Under the pieces are notes generated by a model. It was not told where the DNA came from and did no database searches. It saw only the letters and a program-made list of their open reading frames with translations. Shown piece by piece: positions 49,448 to 57,705 of a DNA stretch of 64,000 nucleotides; the stretch's first letter is position 1; each line of letters starts with the position of its first letter. The stretch spans positions 1 through 64,000 of the forward strand of contig NZ_JRKO01000030.1 in assembly GCF_000763885.1 (NCBI RefSeq), written 5' to 3'. The DNA comes from Paracoccus versutus. Its GTDB lineage: Bacteria > Pseudomonadota > Alphaproteobacteria > Rhodobacterales > Rhodobacteraceae. A program made the translations under genes and the position numbers.

Positions 49448-49959
49448 TGCAACTGGCCTATGTCAGCCTGCCCGGCCGCGGCGCGAACGACCGCTTCCTT
49501 GCCGCCCTTGCCGGGGCGGCGCAGGCGGCGGGGCTGCGGCTGGCCGGGACGGTGCAGACCAACCCCGAGCGCGAGGGCCGCGTCAAATGCGACATGGACC
49601 TGCGCGTGCTGCCCGACGGCCCGGTGCTGCGCATCAGCGAGGATCGCGGCAACGGCGCCCGCGGCTGCCGGCTGGACGCCGGCGTGCTGGAGGCGGCGGT
49701 GCTGGGCGTCGCCGCCGCGCTGCCCGGCGCCGACCTGCTGCTGGTCAACAAGTTCGGCAAGCAGGAATCCGAGGGCCGCGGCTTTGCGCCCCTGATCGCC
49801 GAGGCGCTGTCGCGCGGCATCCCGGTGCTGGCCGGGGTGAACGGGCTGAACCTGCCGGCGTTCCAGGCCTTTGCAGACGGGCTCGCCATGCCGCTTCCCG
49901 CCGATCAGGCGGCGGTCATGGGCTGGTGCCAGCGGGCCTGCCGGCTGCAGCCCGCCTGA
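49447..49959 (+). CDS. DUF2478 family protein at end of nar operon
   Basis: A 170-residue protein matching DUF2478: an N-terminal strand (MQLAYVSLPGRG), then a MDLRVLPDGPVLRISEDRGNGARGCRLD segment and DLLLVNKFGKQESEGRGF, which resembles a P-loop-like NTPase fold without a clear Walker A. Such genes are often found near molybdenum-cofactor or molybdate-transport genes, so a role in nitrate-reductase cofactor supply is likely but unproven. The start overlaps the isomerase stop (TGATG). Confidence 0.75.
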   Translation: MQLAYVSLPGRGANDRFLAALAGAAQAAGLRLAGTVQTNPEREGRVKCDMDLRVLPDGPVLRISEDRGNGARGCRLDAGVLEAAVLGVAAALPGADLLLVNKFGKQESEGRGFAPLIAEALSRGIPVLAGVNGLNLPAFQAFADGLAMPLPADQAAVMGWCQRACRLQPA

Positions 49960-50006
49960 CCTGCAAGGCCGCCAAGGCCCCCAAAGCCCCCAAGGCTCAT
50001 GCAACG

Positions 50007-50042
50007 AAAAAGGCCCGGTCGTCGCGACCGGGCCTTTCTTTT
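50007..50042. terminator. Bidirectional Rho-independent terminator after nar operon
   Basis: AGGCCCGGTC (50011-50020) pairs with GACCGGGCCT (50026-50035), with one more G-C pair closing a 3-nt loop. The stem is flanked by an A-run on the left and TTTCTTTT on the right. It therefore works for both the nar operon and the convergent ubiTUV-nnrS operon. Confidence 0.9.
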
Positions 50043-50053
50043 CGTGGTGCGCT

Positions 50054-51268
50054 TCAGGCTGTCCGCCTTGCGCCCGAGACCGGCTTTTTCGCCACGCGCG
50101 GCCGCGCCAGCACCGGCAGGTAGAGCAGGGCGAAGCCGCCGAAGGCCAGAACCCACAGCGTCCCCGACAGGTGCAGCAGCCAGACCTGCGCCGGCAGTAC
50201 CCCGGCCAGCAGCCGCAGCACCACCGAGGCGGCGAGCGCCAGGTAAAGCGCCGTGGTGCCGCGCCCAGCATGCAGCGCCCGCCCGCTATGGCCCAGGCTC
50301 GCCCGGCTCATCACCGCCAGCGTCATCAGCCCGATGGCGCCGGCCAGCCAGACATGCCGCGCCGGTGCCGCCGCCATCAGGCCCAGGCCCGCCGCCGCCT
50401 CGGCCCAGAAGCCGAGCGCCAGGAAGCCATAGGCCAGGTGCAGCACCCAAAGCAGCGGCTCGGCCCCGGTCCGCGCCCCCTGCCAGCGCGCCAGCCGCCA
50501 CAGATGCGCCGCGCCGCAGGCCAGCATCAGCCAGGGCATGGCCCGGCCGTCGGGCAGGGCGACGAAGCCCGCCAGCGTCACCCCGGTCAGCCCCAGCACC
50601 AGCCCGTCGCCGCGGTCGAAGGGCGCCGGCAGTTGCTGCGCCCCCCGCGCCGCCAGCCAGTTGCGGGTGAAGCTGGGGATGATGCGCCCGCCGATCAGCG
50701 CGATCAGCATCAGGCCCGCGGCCAGGCCCAGCCGCATCCCCATGCCCTCGAAGGCCGCGTCGCCGCGGGCGGCCTCGGCATGGAACAGCGCGTTGCCGGC
50801 GGCGAACAGCCCCAGCAGCGCCAGAACCGGCAGGTTGCGCCAGTTCCGGCCATGCAGGATCTCGCGCGCCAGGAAGGCCAGCAGCATGAGCCCGCAGGCC
50901 AGATCGGCCAGCAGGACCACGCGCCAGTCGAGCAGCGCCGAGACCCCGACCGCGGCCCGGCCCAGAAGCCACAGCCCGACCAGCCCGGCCAGGGGCGCCC
51001 CCATCACCGGCAGCCGCCCGGTCCAGTTCGGCACCGCGGTCAGCAGGAAGCCGGCGATGACCCCGCCGAGATAGCCGTAAAGGAATTCATGGGCGTGCCA
51101 GCTGAACGGGTCGAAGGCCAGGGGCAGGATCTCGGCCCCCGCCAGCATGGCCACCCAGATCGCCATGGCCAGCGCCGCCCAGAGCGCCGAGATCAGGAAG
51201 AAGGCGCGGAAGCCGTGGCTCAGCAGCACCGGCCCGCGATAGTTGCGCATGCGTTCCGAGGTGGACAT
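50054..51268 (-). CDS. nnrS: NnrS family haem/copper membrane protein
   Basis: A 404-residue, roughly 12-helix membrane protein of the NnrS family, linked to nitric-oxide stress and denitrification. The family signature WHAHEFLYGY is near residue 57, and further conserved histidines occur in the later helices (FHAEAARG, LGHSGRALHAGRG). It lies 23 bp after ubiV and is therefore the last gene of the ubiT-ubiU-ubiV-nnrS operon. Confidence 0.92.
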   Translation of the reverse strand: MSTSERMRNYRGPVLLSHGFRAFFLISALWAALAMAIWVAMLAGAEILPLAFDPFSWHAHEFLYGYLGGVIAGFLLTAVPNWTGRLPVMGAPLAGLVGLWLLGRAAVGVSALLDWRVVLLADLACGLMLLAFLAREILHGRNWRNLPVLALLGLFAAGNALFHAEAARGDAAFEGMGMRLGLAAGLMLIALIGGRIIPSFTRNWLAARGAQQLPAPFDRGDGLVLGLTGVTLAGFVALPDGRAMPWLMLACGAAHLWRLARWQGARTGAEPLLWVLHLAYGFLALGFWAEAAAGLGLMAAAPARHVWLAGAIGLMTLAVMSRASLGHSGRALHAGRGTTALYLALAASVVLRLLAGVLPAQVWLLHLSGTLWVLAFGGFALLYLPVLARPRVAKKPVSGARRTA

Positions 51269-51291
51269 CGCGCGTCTCCGTCAAGATGGGG

Positions 51292-52188
51292 TCATGGGCA
51301 GGGGGCGGCGCCGGGGCGCGCCTCCAGGAACCCTTGGGCAAAGATGGCGCCGGGCTGGATGCGGCGCAAGCCGGCCAGCGCGTCCTGCGCCGAAAGCCCG
51401 CTTTCCAGCAGTTGGGCGTAAAGCCGGGTCACGGCGGCGAAATCGCCCGGCTGCGGCGAAAGCCGCAGCGCGGCGACGCCGGCATCGCGCAGGGCATCGG
51501 CCTGTCCCGCGACGCTCATATGCGTATAGCTCAGCGTCTGCACGCCGTTCACGGTCAGGAAGGGCTGGCCCTCCAGCGTCTCGACCGTGCGGCCGTCGGG
51601 ATCCTCGGCGCAGACGAACTGGCAGCTGTCCTTGGCGCGGTCGTGCAGCCGCGCGTGATAGCAGCGCCCCGAGATCGCCAGCGGCGCCCGGCCATGGCCC
51701 CAGACCTCGACCGCGACGCCGGCGTCCTGCCCGGCGCGGGCCAGCTGCGCCACCGATTCCAGCGGCAGCTCGGGCGGCAGGCAGATGCGCTGCGCGCCTT
51801 TCGCGGCCAGCCACTCCAGCGTGCCCTCGTTATAGACGTTGACCGTCGGGCCGACCCAGAAGGGGGCGCCCTCGGGCAGGTGCTGGAGCGCGGTCAGGTC
51901 GGCGATCTCGACCGGCAGGCCCGAGGCGAACAGCTCGGCCGTCTGCCGCCGCTCGCGCTTGAGCGTGATCAGCGTCAGCGTGGAAAGCGCCACCTCCTTG
52001 CCTGCGGCCTGCAGCACCTCGACCGCGGCGGGGATCTCGTGCTGCCAGAAGGGCAGGCGCTTCGAGCAGACCCATTCGCCGATCACAACCCGCTGAACGG
52101 GGGTATCGGCCAGCGTCCGGTAAAAGGCGCGGACCTGCTCCGCGCTCCAGAAAAAGGCGATGGGGCCGACGGTCAGGTCCATGGTCAT
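51292..52188 (-). CDS. ubiV: UbiV, oxygen-independent ubiquinone hydroxylation protein
   Basis: A 298-residue U32-peptidase-family protein. With UbiU it hydroxylates the ubiquinone ring without oxygen, using prephenate as donor. The four [4Fe-4S] cysteines of UbiV can be placed: Cys41, Cys176, Cys189 and Cys193 (the last three in GRCYHARLHDRAKDSCQFVC). The start ATG at 52188 overlaps the ubiU stop (ATGA), preferred over the ATG 6 bp downstream. Confidence 0.93.
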   Translation of the reverse strand: MTMDLTVGPIAFFWSAEQVRAFYRTLADTPVQRVVIGEWVCSKRLPFWQHEIPAAVEVLQAAGKEVALSTLTLITLKRERRQTAELFASGLPVEIADLTALQHLPEGAPFWVGPTVNVYNEGTLEWLAAKGAQRICLPPELPLESVAQLARAGQDAGVAVEVWGHGRAPLAISGRCYHARLHDRAKDSCQFVCAEDPDGRTVETLEGQPFLTVNGVQTLSYTHMSVAGQADALRDAGVAALRLSPQPGDFAAVTRLYAQLLESGLSAQDALAGLRRIQPGAIFAQGFLEARPGAAPCP

Positions 52189-53180
52189 CTCCAGGTCTTG
52201 GCATAGGCGCCGGTGGTCGCGGCCTGGCCCTCGGTCAGCCGCGCAAGCAGTCCCTCGGGCATGGGCGCGCCCTGGTCGGCAGCCTCGACAGCGGCGCGGA
52301 AGGCGCGCACCACCTGCGCCACATAGGCGCGAGAGCGTTGCCGCCCCTCGATCTTCAATGCGCTGACCCCGGCCTTTTGCAGCGCCGGGATCAGCCGGGT
52401 CGCGTCCAGGCTGACCGGATCCTCGAAGATATGGCCGGTCTGGCCGCCGCCCTTGCCGTCGGGCGAGCTGAAGCAGCCCTTGCACAGCGTCGGATAGGGC
52501 ACCGGCATCCCCTTGGGCGTGCGGTGGATCAGGAAATCGCCCAGCCGCGCCTCGTGATTGCCGGCGACATCGGCGTAGGCGACGTGGCTGGCGGGCGAGC
52601 AGACGCCGTTCATGTTCGGCGACAGCCCGGTGGCATAGGAGGACAGCGAACAGCGCCCCTCGGCCATGACGCAGAGCCCGCCAAAGACGAAGACCTCGGT
52701 TTCCACCTCGATCTCGCGGTTGATGGCGGTGATCTCCTCGACCGACAGCACGCGGGGCAGCACGACCCGGCGGATGCCGAAGGTTTCGGCATAGAAGTTG
52801 ATCGCGTCGGGATTGGCGGCGGCGGCCTGCACCGACAGGTGCAGCCGCAGGCCGGGATGGGCCTCGGCGGCATGCGCGATCAGGCCCAGGTCGGCCAGGA
52901 TCACCGCATCCGCGCCCAGCCGGGCGGCGTCGCCGACGGCGCGGTGCCACAGCGCCTGGTCGCCGGCGCGCGGGAAGGTGTTGATCGCCACCAGCACATG
53001 CGCGCCGCGGGCATGGGCATAGGCGATGCCCTCGGCCAGTTCCTCGCGGCTGAAGTTCAGGCCGGGGAAGTTGCGGGCATTGGTTTCGTCGGCAAAGCCG
53101 CAATAGACCGTATGCGCCCCCGCATCGACCGCGGCGCGCAAGGCCGCCGGGGTTCCGGCCGGGCAGACCAGCTCCATCAT
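52185..53180 (-). CDS. ubiU: UbiU, oxygen-independent ubiquinone hydroxylation protein
   Basis: The partner of UbiV, a 331-residue U32-family protein. The cluster cysteines Cys170, Cys177, Cys194 and Cys233 fall at the expected spacing (GLCVMAEGRCSLSSY, GVCSPAS, LCKGC). The complex supports ubiquinone synthesis under anoxia, needed when nitrate is the electron acceptor. It overlaps ubiT and ubiV by 4 bp each. Confidence 0.93.
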   Translation of the reverse strand: MMELVCPAGTPAALRAAVDAGAHTVYCGFADETNARNFPGLNFSREELAEGIAYAHARGAHVLVAINTFPRAGDQALWHRAVGDAARLGADAVILADLGLIAHAAEAHPGLRLHLSVQAAAANPDAINFYAETFGIRRVVLPRVLSVEEITAINREIEVETEVFVFGGLCVMAEGRCSLSSYATGLSPNMNGVCSPASHVAYADVAGNHEARLGDFLIHRTPKGMPVPYPTLCKGCFSSPDGKGGGQTGHIFEDPVSLDATRLIPALQKAGVSALKIEGRQRSRAYVAQVVRAFRAAVEAADQGAPMPEGLLARLTEGQAATTGAYAKTWR

Positions 53181-53710
53181 GGCATCACCTCTTGTCGGGA
53201 CAGGACCAGCCCGCTTCTGCGCGCGACCAGCGCCGAGCCGCGGCGCAGCCAGCGGTCCAGCGGCCGGCCGGTCAGCGCCGCCAGTTCCTCGGTCAGGTCC
53301 AGCTCGGCATCGTCCAGCGCATTGCGCAGCGCCAGAACCGCCGAGGTATCGCCGCCGATCTGCAACTCGCCGGAAAAGAACAGCGCGTCCCCGTCCTCGG
53401 CGCCATGCAGCATGGCAAGGAAGGCCGCCAGCCCGCCCCGGATCGCGGCGTCATGCTCGGGCTCGGGGGCATGGCGCGGATGGGCGGTCAGCCGCCGCGC
53501 CTGGGGCTGCATCAGCAGCAGGAACGGCCCGTCGCTGACATCGAGCAGGAAGCGCGCCTGGCCATAGGGACCAAGGCGCGCCAGGATCGCCGGGTTCTTC
53601 GCGGCGATCCGGCGCAGGAACGCGGTCAGCGCCAGGCCAAGGGCCGGGCGGGAAAGCGGCGGGGGCGGAAGCCGCATCAGCAGCGGCGGCAGGGTGGGGC
53701 GCTGGGTCAT
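53177..53710 (-). CDS. ubiT: UbiT, SCP2-domain lipid-binding accessory factor for anaerobic ubiquinone synthesis
   Basis: A 177-residue SCP2-like protein that binds isoprenoid quinone intermediates and helps UbiU-UbiV. It has a proline-rich N-terminus, and the SCP2 core (about 45-150) contains DGDALFFSGELQIGGDTSAVL. It is first in the ubiT-ubiU-ubiV-nnrS operon. No ribosome-binding site is obvious before the ATG, which lies exactly where an FNR class II promoter would start transcription. Confidence 0.88.
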   Translation of the reverse strand: MTQRPTLPPLLMRLPPPPLSRPALGLALTAFLRRIAAKNPAILARLGPYGQARFLLDVSDGPFLLLMQPQARRLTAHPRHAPEPEHDAAIRGGLAAFLAMLHGAEDGDALFFSGELQIGGDTSAVLALRNALDDAELDLTEELAALTGRPLDRWLRRGSALVARRSGLVLSRQEVMP

Positions 53711-53744
53711 GTTCCGGGTCTAGGCCGATCAATCGGCGCTGTGA

Positions 53745-53758
53745 TTGATATTCGTCAA
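53745..53758. promoter_or_regulatory. Shared FNR-type box driving divergent ubiT and ubiD
   Basis: TTGATATTCGTCAA, a 5-4-5 dyad. Measured 34 bases from each edge of the box, the -10-like hexamers TAGACC (ubiT side) and TAGCCT (ubiD side) sit at the -12 to -7 position of a class II promoter in both directions. One box could thus activate both operons. On the ubiT side the predicted start coincides with the ATG. Confidence 0.65.
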
Positions 53759-53833
53759 ATCAGCCGCGGAAATTCCCGCCTAGCCTTTCCGCCATGATCC
53801 GCCCGCCTTGCCGCGGGCCTGCCGGAGCCCTTG

Positions 53834-55303
53834 ATGCGCAGCCTTCCCTCATTTCCCGACCTGCGGGCCTTTCTGTCCTGGCTGGAGGCGCGGGGCGAGT
53901 TCGCGCGCATCGCCGAGCCGGTGTCGCTGCGCCACGAGATGACGGCGGTCGAGTTGGCCTGCCTGCGCCGCGGCGGGCCGGCGCTGCGCTTCGACCGGCC
54001 CGAGGGCGCGCGCATCCCCGTCATCGCCAATCTTTTCGGCACCAGGGCGCGGGTCGCGGCCGGGTTGGGCCTGCAGCCGGACGAGGTCGCGGGCTTTGGC
54101 GAATTCCTGGCCGCGCTGCGCAGCCCGGCCCCGGTCGAGGGCATGCGCGACGCCATGTCGCGCTGGCCCATGCTGCGCGCGGCGCTGGCGACGCGGCCGA
54201 AGCTCTTGCGCCACGGCCCGGTGCAAGAGGCCGAACTGCCCGGCCTCGATTCGCTGCCGGTGCAGACGCCCTGGCCCGAGGATGGCGGGCCGCTGATCAC
54301 CTGGCCGGTGGTGCTGACCCGGCCGCAGGACAGCCGGGCCGAGGATCTGACCCGCTACAACCTGGGCGTCTATCGCGCGCAGGTGCTGGGCCCCGACCGG
54401 CTGATTCTGCGCTGGCTGGCGCATCGCGGCGGTGCGGCGCATCACCGCAGCTGGGCGCAGGCGGACGAGCCGATGCCGGTCGCCATCGCGCTTGGCGCCG
54501 ATCCGGCGCTGCTGCTGGCCGCCGCGCTGCCGCTGCCCGAGACGGTTTCCGAACTGGGTTTTTCCGGCGTGCTGCGCGGCGCGCGGACCGAACTGGTTGC
54601 GGCGCAGACCGTGCCGCTGATGGTCCCCGCCCGCGCCGAAATCGTCATCGAGGGCTGGGTGCATCCCGGCGAGACCGCACCCGAGGGCCCCTTCGGCGAC
54701 CACACCGGCTATTACAACGCCGTCGAGTCCTTTCCGGTCATGCGCGTCAGCCGCATCACCTGCCGGGGCGATCCGCTTTACCTGTCGACCGTCACCGGCC
54801 GGCCGCCCGACGAGCCCTCGGTCATCGGCGAGGTGTTCAACGATCTCGCCCTGCCGGTGATCCGCGCCCAGATCCCCGAGATCACCGACCTGTGGCTGCC
54901 GCCCGCCGCCTGTTCCTATCGCATGGCGGTGGTGGCGATCGACAAGCGCTATCCCGGCCAGGCGCGGCGGGTGATGATGGCGCTGTGGGGGATGCTGCCG
55001 CAATTCAGCTATACCAAGCTGGTGGTGGTCGTGGACCGCGACATCGACGTGCGCAGCTGGGACGACATCGCCTGGGCGATCTCGACCCGGATGGACCCCG
55101 GCCGCGACGTGATGCTGCTGGACCGCACGCCGATGGACTACCTGGACTTCGCCTCGCCCGTCGAGGGGCTGGCGGGCAAGCTGGGGCTGGACGCCACCAC
55201 CAAGATCGGCGCCGAGACCAGCCGCGAATGGGGCCGTGTCATGCGGCTTGACCCGACGCACGAGGCGCGGGCCGAGGCGCTGCTGGCCGCGGTGCTGCCA
55301 TGA
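53834..55303 (+). CDS. ubiD: UbiD family decarboxylase
   Basis: A 489-residue prenylated-FMN-dependent decarboxylase, removing the carboxyl group of the polyprenyl-hydroxybenzoate ring in ubiquinone synthesis. The family motif EGPFGDHTGYYN (about 290-301) and the C-terminal TKIGAETSREWG are present. The start at ATG 53834 is preceded by GGAG. The stop overlaps ubiX (ATGA), and UbiX makes its cofactor. Confidence 0.93.
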   Translation: MRSLPSFPDLRAFLSWLEARGEFARIAEPVSLRHEMTAVELACLRRGGPALRFDRPEGARIPVIANLFGTRARVAAGLGLQPDEVAGFGEFLAALRSPAPVEGMRDAMSRWPMLRAALATRPKLLRHGPVQEAELPGLDSLPVQTPWPEDGGPLITWPVVLTRPQDSRAEDLTRYNLGVYRAQVLGPDRLILRWLAHRGGAAHHRSWAQADEPMPVAIALGADPALLLAAALPLPETVSELGFSGVLRGARTELVAAQTVPLMVPARAEIVIEGWVHPGETAPEGPFGDHTGYYNAVESFPVMRVSRITCRGDPLYLSTVTGRPPDEPSVIGEVFNDLALPVIRAQIPEITDLWLPPAACSYRMAVVAIDKRYPGQARRVMMALWGMLPQFSYTKLVVVVDRDIDVRSWDDIAWAISTRMDPGRDVMLLDRTPMDYLDFASPVEGLAGKLGLDATTKIGAETSREWGRVMRLDPTHEARAEALLAAVLP

Positions 55304-55893
55304 GGGTGGTGCTGGGCGTCTCGGGAGCCTCGGGCGCGATGCTGGCGCTGGATTGCGCCCGCGCGCTGGCCCGCGCCGGGGCGGAAATCGACCTGGTCGT
55401 CTCGGACATGGCGCGGCGCACGCTGGCCGAAGAGGTCGGGCTGGACGCGCTGACCGCCTTGCAGGCGCTGGCCGCGCGCGTGCATGCGCAGCGCGACCTG
55501 GGCGCGGCCATCGCCTCGGGGTCGTGCCCGGTCGCGGGCATGATCGTCGCGCCCTGTTCCATGCGCAGCCTCGCGGCCATCGCGCATGGCTTCGACGACG
55601 GGTTGCTGACCCGCGCCGCCGGGGTGCAGCTGAAGGAACGCCGGCCGCTGGTGCTGCTGGCGCGCGAGGCGCCGCTGACCCTGGCGCATCTGGAAAACAT
55701 GCAGGCCGCGACCCGGATGGGCGCGGTGATCCTGCCGCCGGTGCCGGCCTTCTACCTGCGCCCGCAAAGCCTGGCCGAAGTCACCGCCCAGATCGCCGCC
55801 CGCGCGGTCGATCTGCTGCGCCTCGGCCCGCCCCTGGCCCAAGCCTGGGCCCCCTCTCGACCCGCCCCCCATGGAGGAGACCATCATGACTGA
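55300..55893 (+). CDS. ubiX: UbiX flavin prenyltransferase
   Basis: Makes the prenylated FMN cofactor of UbiD. The 197 residues show the flavin-binding start VLGVSGASGAMLAL, APCSMRSLAAIAHG and the RRPLVLLAREAPL segment. The last 15 residues are His/Pro/Gly-rich and overlap the ribosome-binding site of the next gene. Confidence 0.95.
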   Translation: MRVVLGVSGASGAMLALDCARALARAGAEIDLVVSDMARRTLAEEVGLDALTALQALAARVHAQRDLGAAIASGSCPVAGMIVAPCSMRSLAAIAHGFDDGLLTRAAGVQLKERRPLVLLAREAPLTLAHLENMQAATRMGAVILPPVPAFYLRPQSLAEVTAQIAARAVDLLRLGPPLAQAWAPSRPAPHGGDHHD

Positions 55894-56551
55894 CATCACC
55901 CTTGCCCCAGATACCCCCGTCGGCGACATCGCCGCCCGGCTGCCCGGCGCCGCCGAGGTGTTCCGCCGCGCCGGCATCAGCTTTTGCTGCGGTGCCAGTG
56001 CCGGCCTGGCCGAAGCCGCCGAAAAGGCCGGTGTCGCCCTGCCGGCGCTGACCGCCGAATTGCAGGCGCTGATCGACAATGCCGGCCGCGACGCCCCGAC
56101 CGAGACCTCGGCGCTGATCGACCATATCCTGAGCCGCTATCACGACACCCACCGCGAGGAGCTGGGCTGGCTGATCGGCCTGGCCGACCGGGTCGAGATG
56201 GTGCATGGCGACCATGACGAGGCGCCCCTGGGCCTGACCGAGGCGCTGATCGCGCTGCGCGACGACCTGGAATCGCACATGGCCAAGGAGGAAACCGTGC
56301 TGTTCCCCGCCATCCTGCAAGGCGGCGGCGCCATGCTGGCCGGGCCGATTCGCATCATGCGGGCCGAGCATGAGGATACTGCCGAGCTGCTGCGCCGGAT
56401 CGAGCATGTGACCCATGGCCTGACCCTGCCGGCCGGCGCCTGCGGTTCGTGGACGGCGCTTTACACCGGCTTGCGCAAGCTGTGCGACGACGTGGTCGCC
56501 CATATCCATCTGGAAGAGGAAGTCCTGTTCCCGCGCGTCCTTGCGTCGTGA
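55886..56551 (+). CDS. Iron-sulfur cluster repair di-iron protein (RIC/YtfE/DnrN type)
   Basis: A 221-residue protein. The N-terminal ScdA_N domain has the CC pair (Cys34-Cys35), and a hemerythrin-like four-helix domain carries the di-iron ligands (HDTHREELG, HGDHDE, LESHMAKEE, RAEHEDT, VAHIHLEEEVLFP). Such proteins repair iron-sulfur centres damaged by nitric oxide. The start MTDITLAPD uses GGAGGAG, and overlaps ubiX by 8 bp. Confidence 0.92.
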   Translation: MTDITLAPDTPVGDIAARLPGAAEVFRRAGISFCCGASAGLAEAAEKAGVALPALTAELQALIDNAGRDAPTETSALIDHILSRYHDTHREELGWLIGLADRVEMVHGDHDEAPLGLTEALIALRDDLESHMAKEETVLFPAILQGGGAMLAGPIRIMRAEHEDTAELLRRIEHVTHGLTLPAGACGSWTALYTGLRKLCDDVVAHIHLEEEVLFPRVLAS

Positions 56552-56595
56552 CCGGGCGCGGGGCTTTCGGCTGGCCGGATGCCCCGCCTGCGTGT

Positions 56596-56868
56596 TCAGC
56601 GCGCCCCGGCGTTGCGGGCCGGGACGTCGAAGCGCGCGCGTTTCAGGATCGTGCCCTCGGCGTCGACGGTCAGGCGCAGCGCCTGGTTCCGGAAGAAAAA
56701 GGTCAGGCGATGGCGCCCGGCATCCTCGCCCTCGCCGGTCTCGCAGCGGGTGGTGATGCGATTGGCGCGCATCAGTTCGGGCACCTGGCCCGGCTCGACG
56801 CCGAAGGCCGCGGCCAGTTCCTGCGCCTCGACGATAAAACCCTGTTCGGTCAAGTCGATCCTGGTCAT
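56596..56868 (-). CDS. DUF6522 family protein
   Basis: A 90-residue soluble protein (MTRIDLTEQGFIVEAQELAAAFGVEP...). It contains a winged-helix-like first half, including FGVEPGQVPELMRANRITTRCETGEGEDAGRH, then a beta-rich FFFRNQALRLTVDAEG segment. Proteins of this type are often found near denitrification genes. The function is unknown. It lies between the RIC gene and pseudoazurin, on the minus strand. Confidence 0.7.
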   Translation of the reverse strand: MTRIDLTEQGFIVEAQELAAAFGVEPGQVPELMRANRITTRCETGEGEDAGRHRLTFFFRNQALRLTVDAEGTILKRARFDVPARNAGAR

Positions 56869-57030
56869 GCCATTGCCCTCCGGGGTGTCGTCCTGTCCGG
56901 CATATGGGGATGCGCCGGGCGTTTGGCCATGGCGAGGGTCGGATAAGACACGACTTTCATCAAGAAAGGCGCGGGCGAGTGTCTCGCGCCGCGCCTGTTT
57001 CCCCCCTTGGGCGGTGGTCGCCGGCCCCGG

Positions 57031-57468
57031 TCAGTTGACCTGGGCCAGTTCGGCATCCATGCGCTCGCGCGCCTTCTTGGGCATCTTGGCGGTCTTGGCG
57101 GCGTCGAGGTTATCGGGCGCCTCGCCCACCTGCACCAGCCCGACCATGCCCATGCCGAAATGCGGCGTGCATTTCACGCCATAGAGCCCCGGTTCGGTCA
57201 CGGTCAGCGTATAGGATTCGTTGATCTTGCTTTTGAAGGTTTCCACGCCTTCGGGCAGGATTTCCTTGATCGCTTCGACGTTGTGGCTCTTGTCGGTGGG
57301 GACGAAGTTGATGACGTCGCCGGGCTCGGCGCGGACAAAGGCCGGCTCGAACACCATGGCGCCCGATTCGCCCTTGTTGAGCATATGCACCTCGTGGGTC
57401 GCAGCGAACGCGGGGGCGGCAAGGGCCAGCAGCGCGGCGGCAGCAGCGGCGAGGGAGTTGTGGAACAT
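57031..57468 (-). CDS. pazS: Pseudoazurin
   Basis: A 145-residue type I blue copper protein. The signal peptide of about 22 residues ends at AFA; the mature protein begins [20 protein letters not shown], which matches Paracoccus pseudoazurin. Copper ligands are visible: His in SHNVEA and Cys/His/Met in [11 protein letters not shown]. It carries electrons from cytochrome bc1 to nitrite, nitric oxide and nitrous oxide reductases in the periplasm. The ribosome-binding site is AAGGAG. Confidence 0.96.
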   Translation of the reverse strand: MFHNSLAAAAAALLALAAPAFAATHEVHMLNKGESGAMVFEPAFVRAEPGDVINFVPTDKSHNVEAIKEILPEGVETFKSKINESYTLTVTEPGLYGVKCTPHFGMGMVGLVQVGEAPDNLDAAKTAKMPKKARERMDAELAQVN

Positions 57469-57543
57469 CGTGTTCTCCTTGGTGGTCCGGGCGGCAAACC
57501 CGCCCGTCGTGTCTTGTTCTAGGGCCGTTGCGCGACGCATGGC

Positions 57544-57557
57544 TTGAGATAAGTCAA
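57544..57557 (-). promoter_or_regulatory. FNR-type box upstream of pseudoazurin
   Basis: TTGAGATAAGTCAA, or its complement TTGACTTATCTCAA, a 5-4-5 dyad. The hexamer TAGAAC follows at the class II -10 position. The predicted transcription start near 57509 leaves a 41-nt leader with a normal ribosome-binding site. Confidence 0.6.
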
Positions 57558-57657
57558 AAGCAGAGGGAAAAACTCGGATTCCGTCATGACAGAATGTCGC
57601 AGGGCGGCGTCCCTGTCCGCGACCTGCCCCCTGTGACCTCGCGTCATTGTATTTGGC

Positions 57658-57671
57658 TTGACCTAGATCAA
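57658..57671 (+). promoter_or_regulatory. FNR/NNR-type box upstream of nosC
   Basis: TTGACCTAGATCAA, one base off the FNR consensus. TAGACC follows at the class II -10 position. The predicted transcription start is 57706, exactly the A of the nosC ATG. Confidence 0.7.
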
Positions 57672-57705
57672 CGCTTGCGGCCGGGCAAAGGCATAGACCG
57701 GCAAC

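Noticed and set aside
56950..56963. Half-matching FNR-type box upstream of the DUF6522 gene
   Set aside because: Only one half (TTGAT) is good; the other reads GTCGT, and no TAG hexamer lies at the class II -10 position seen at the other promoters.
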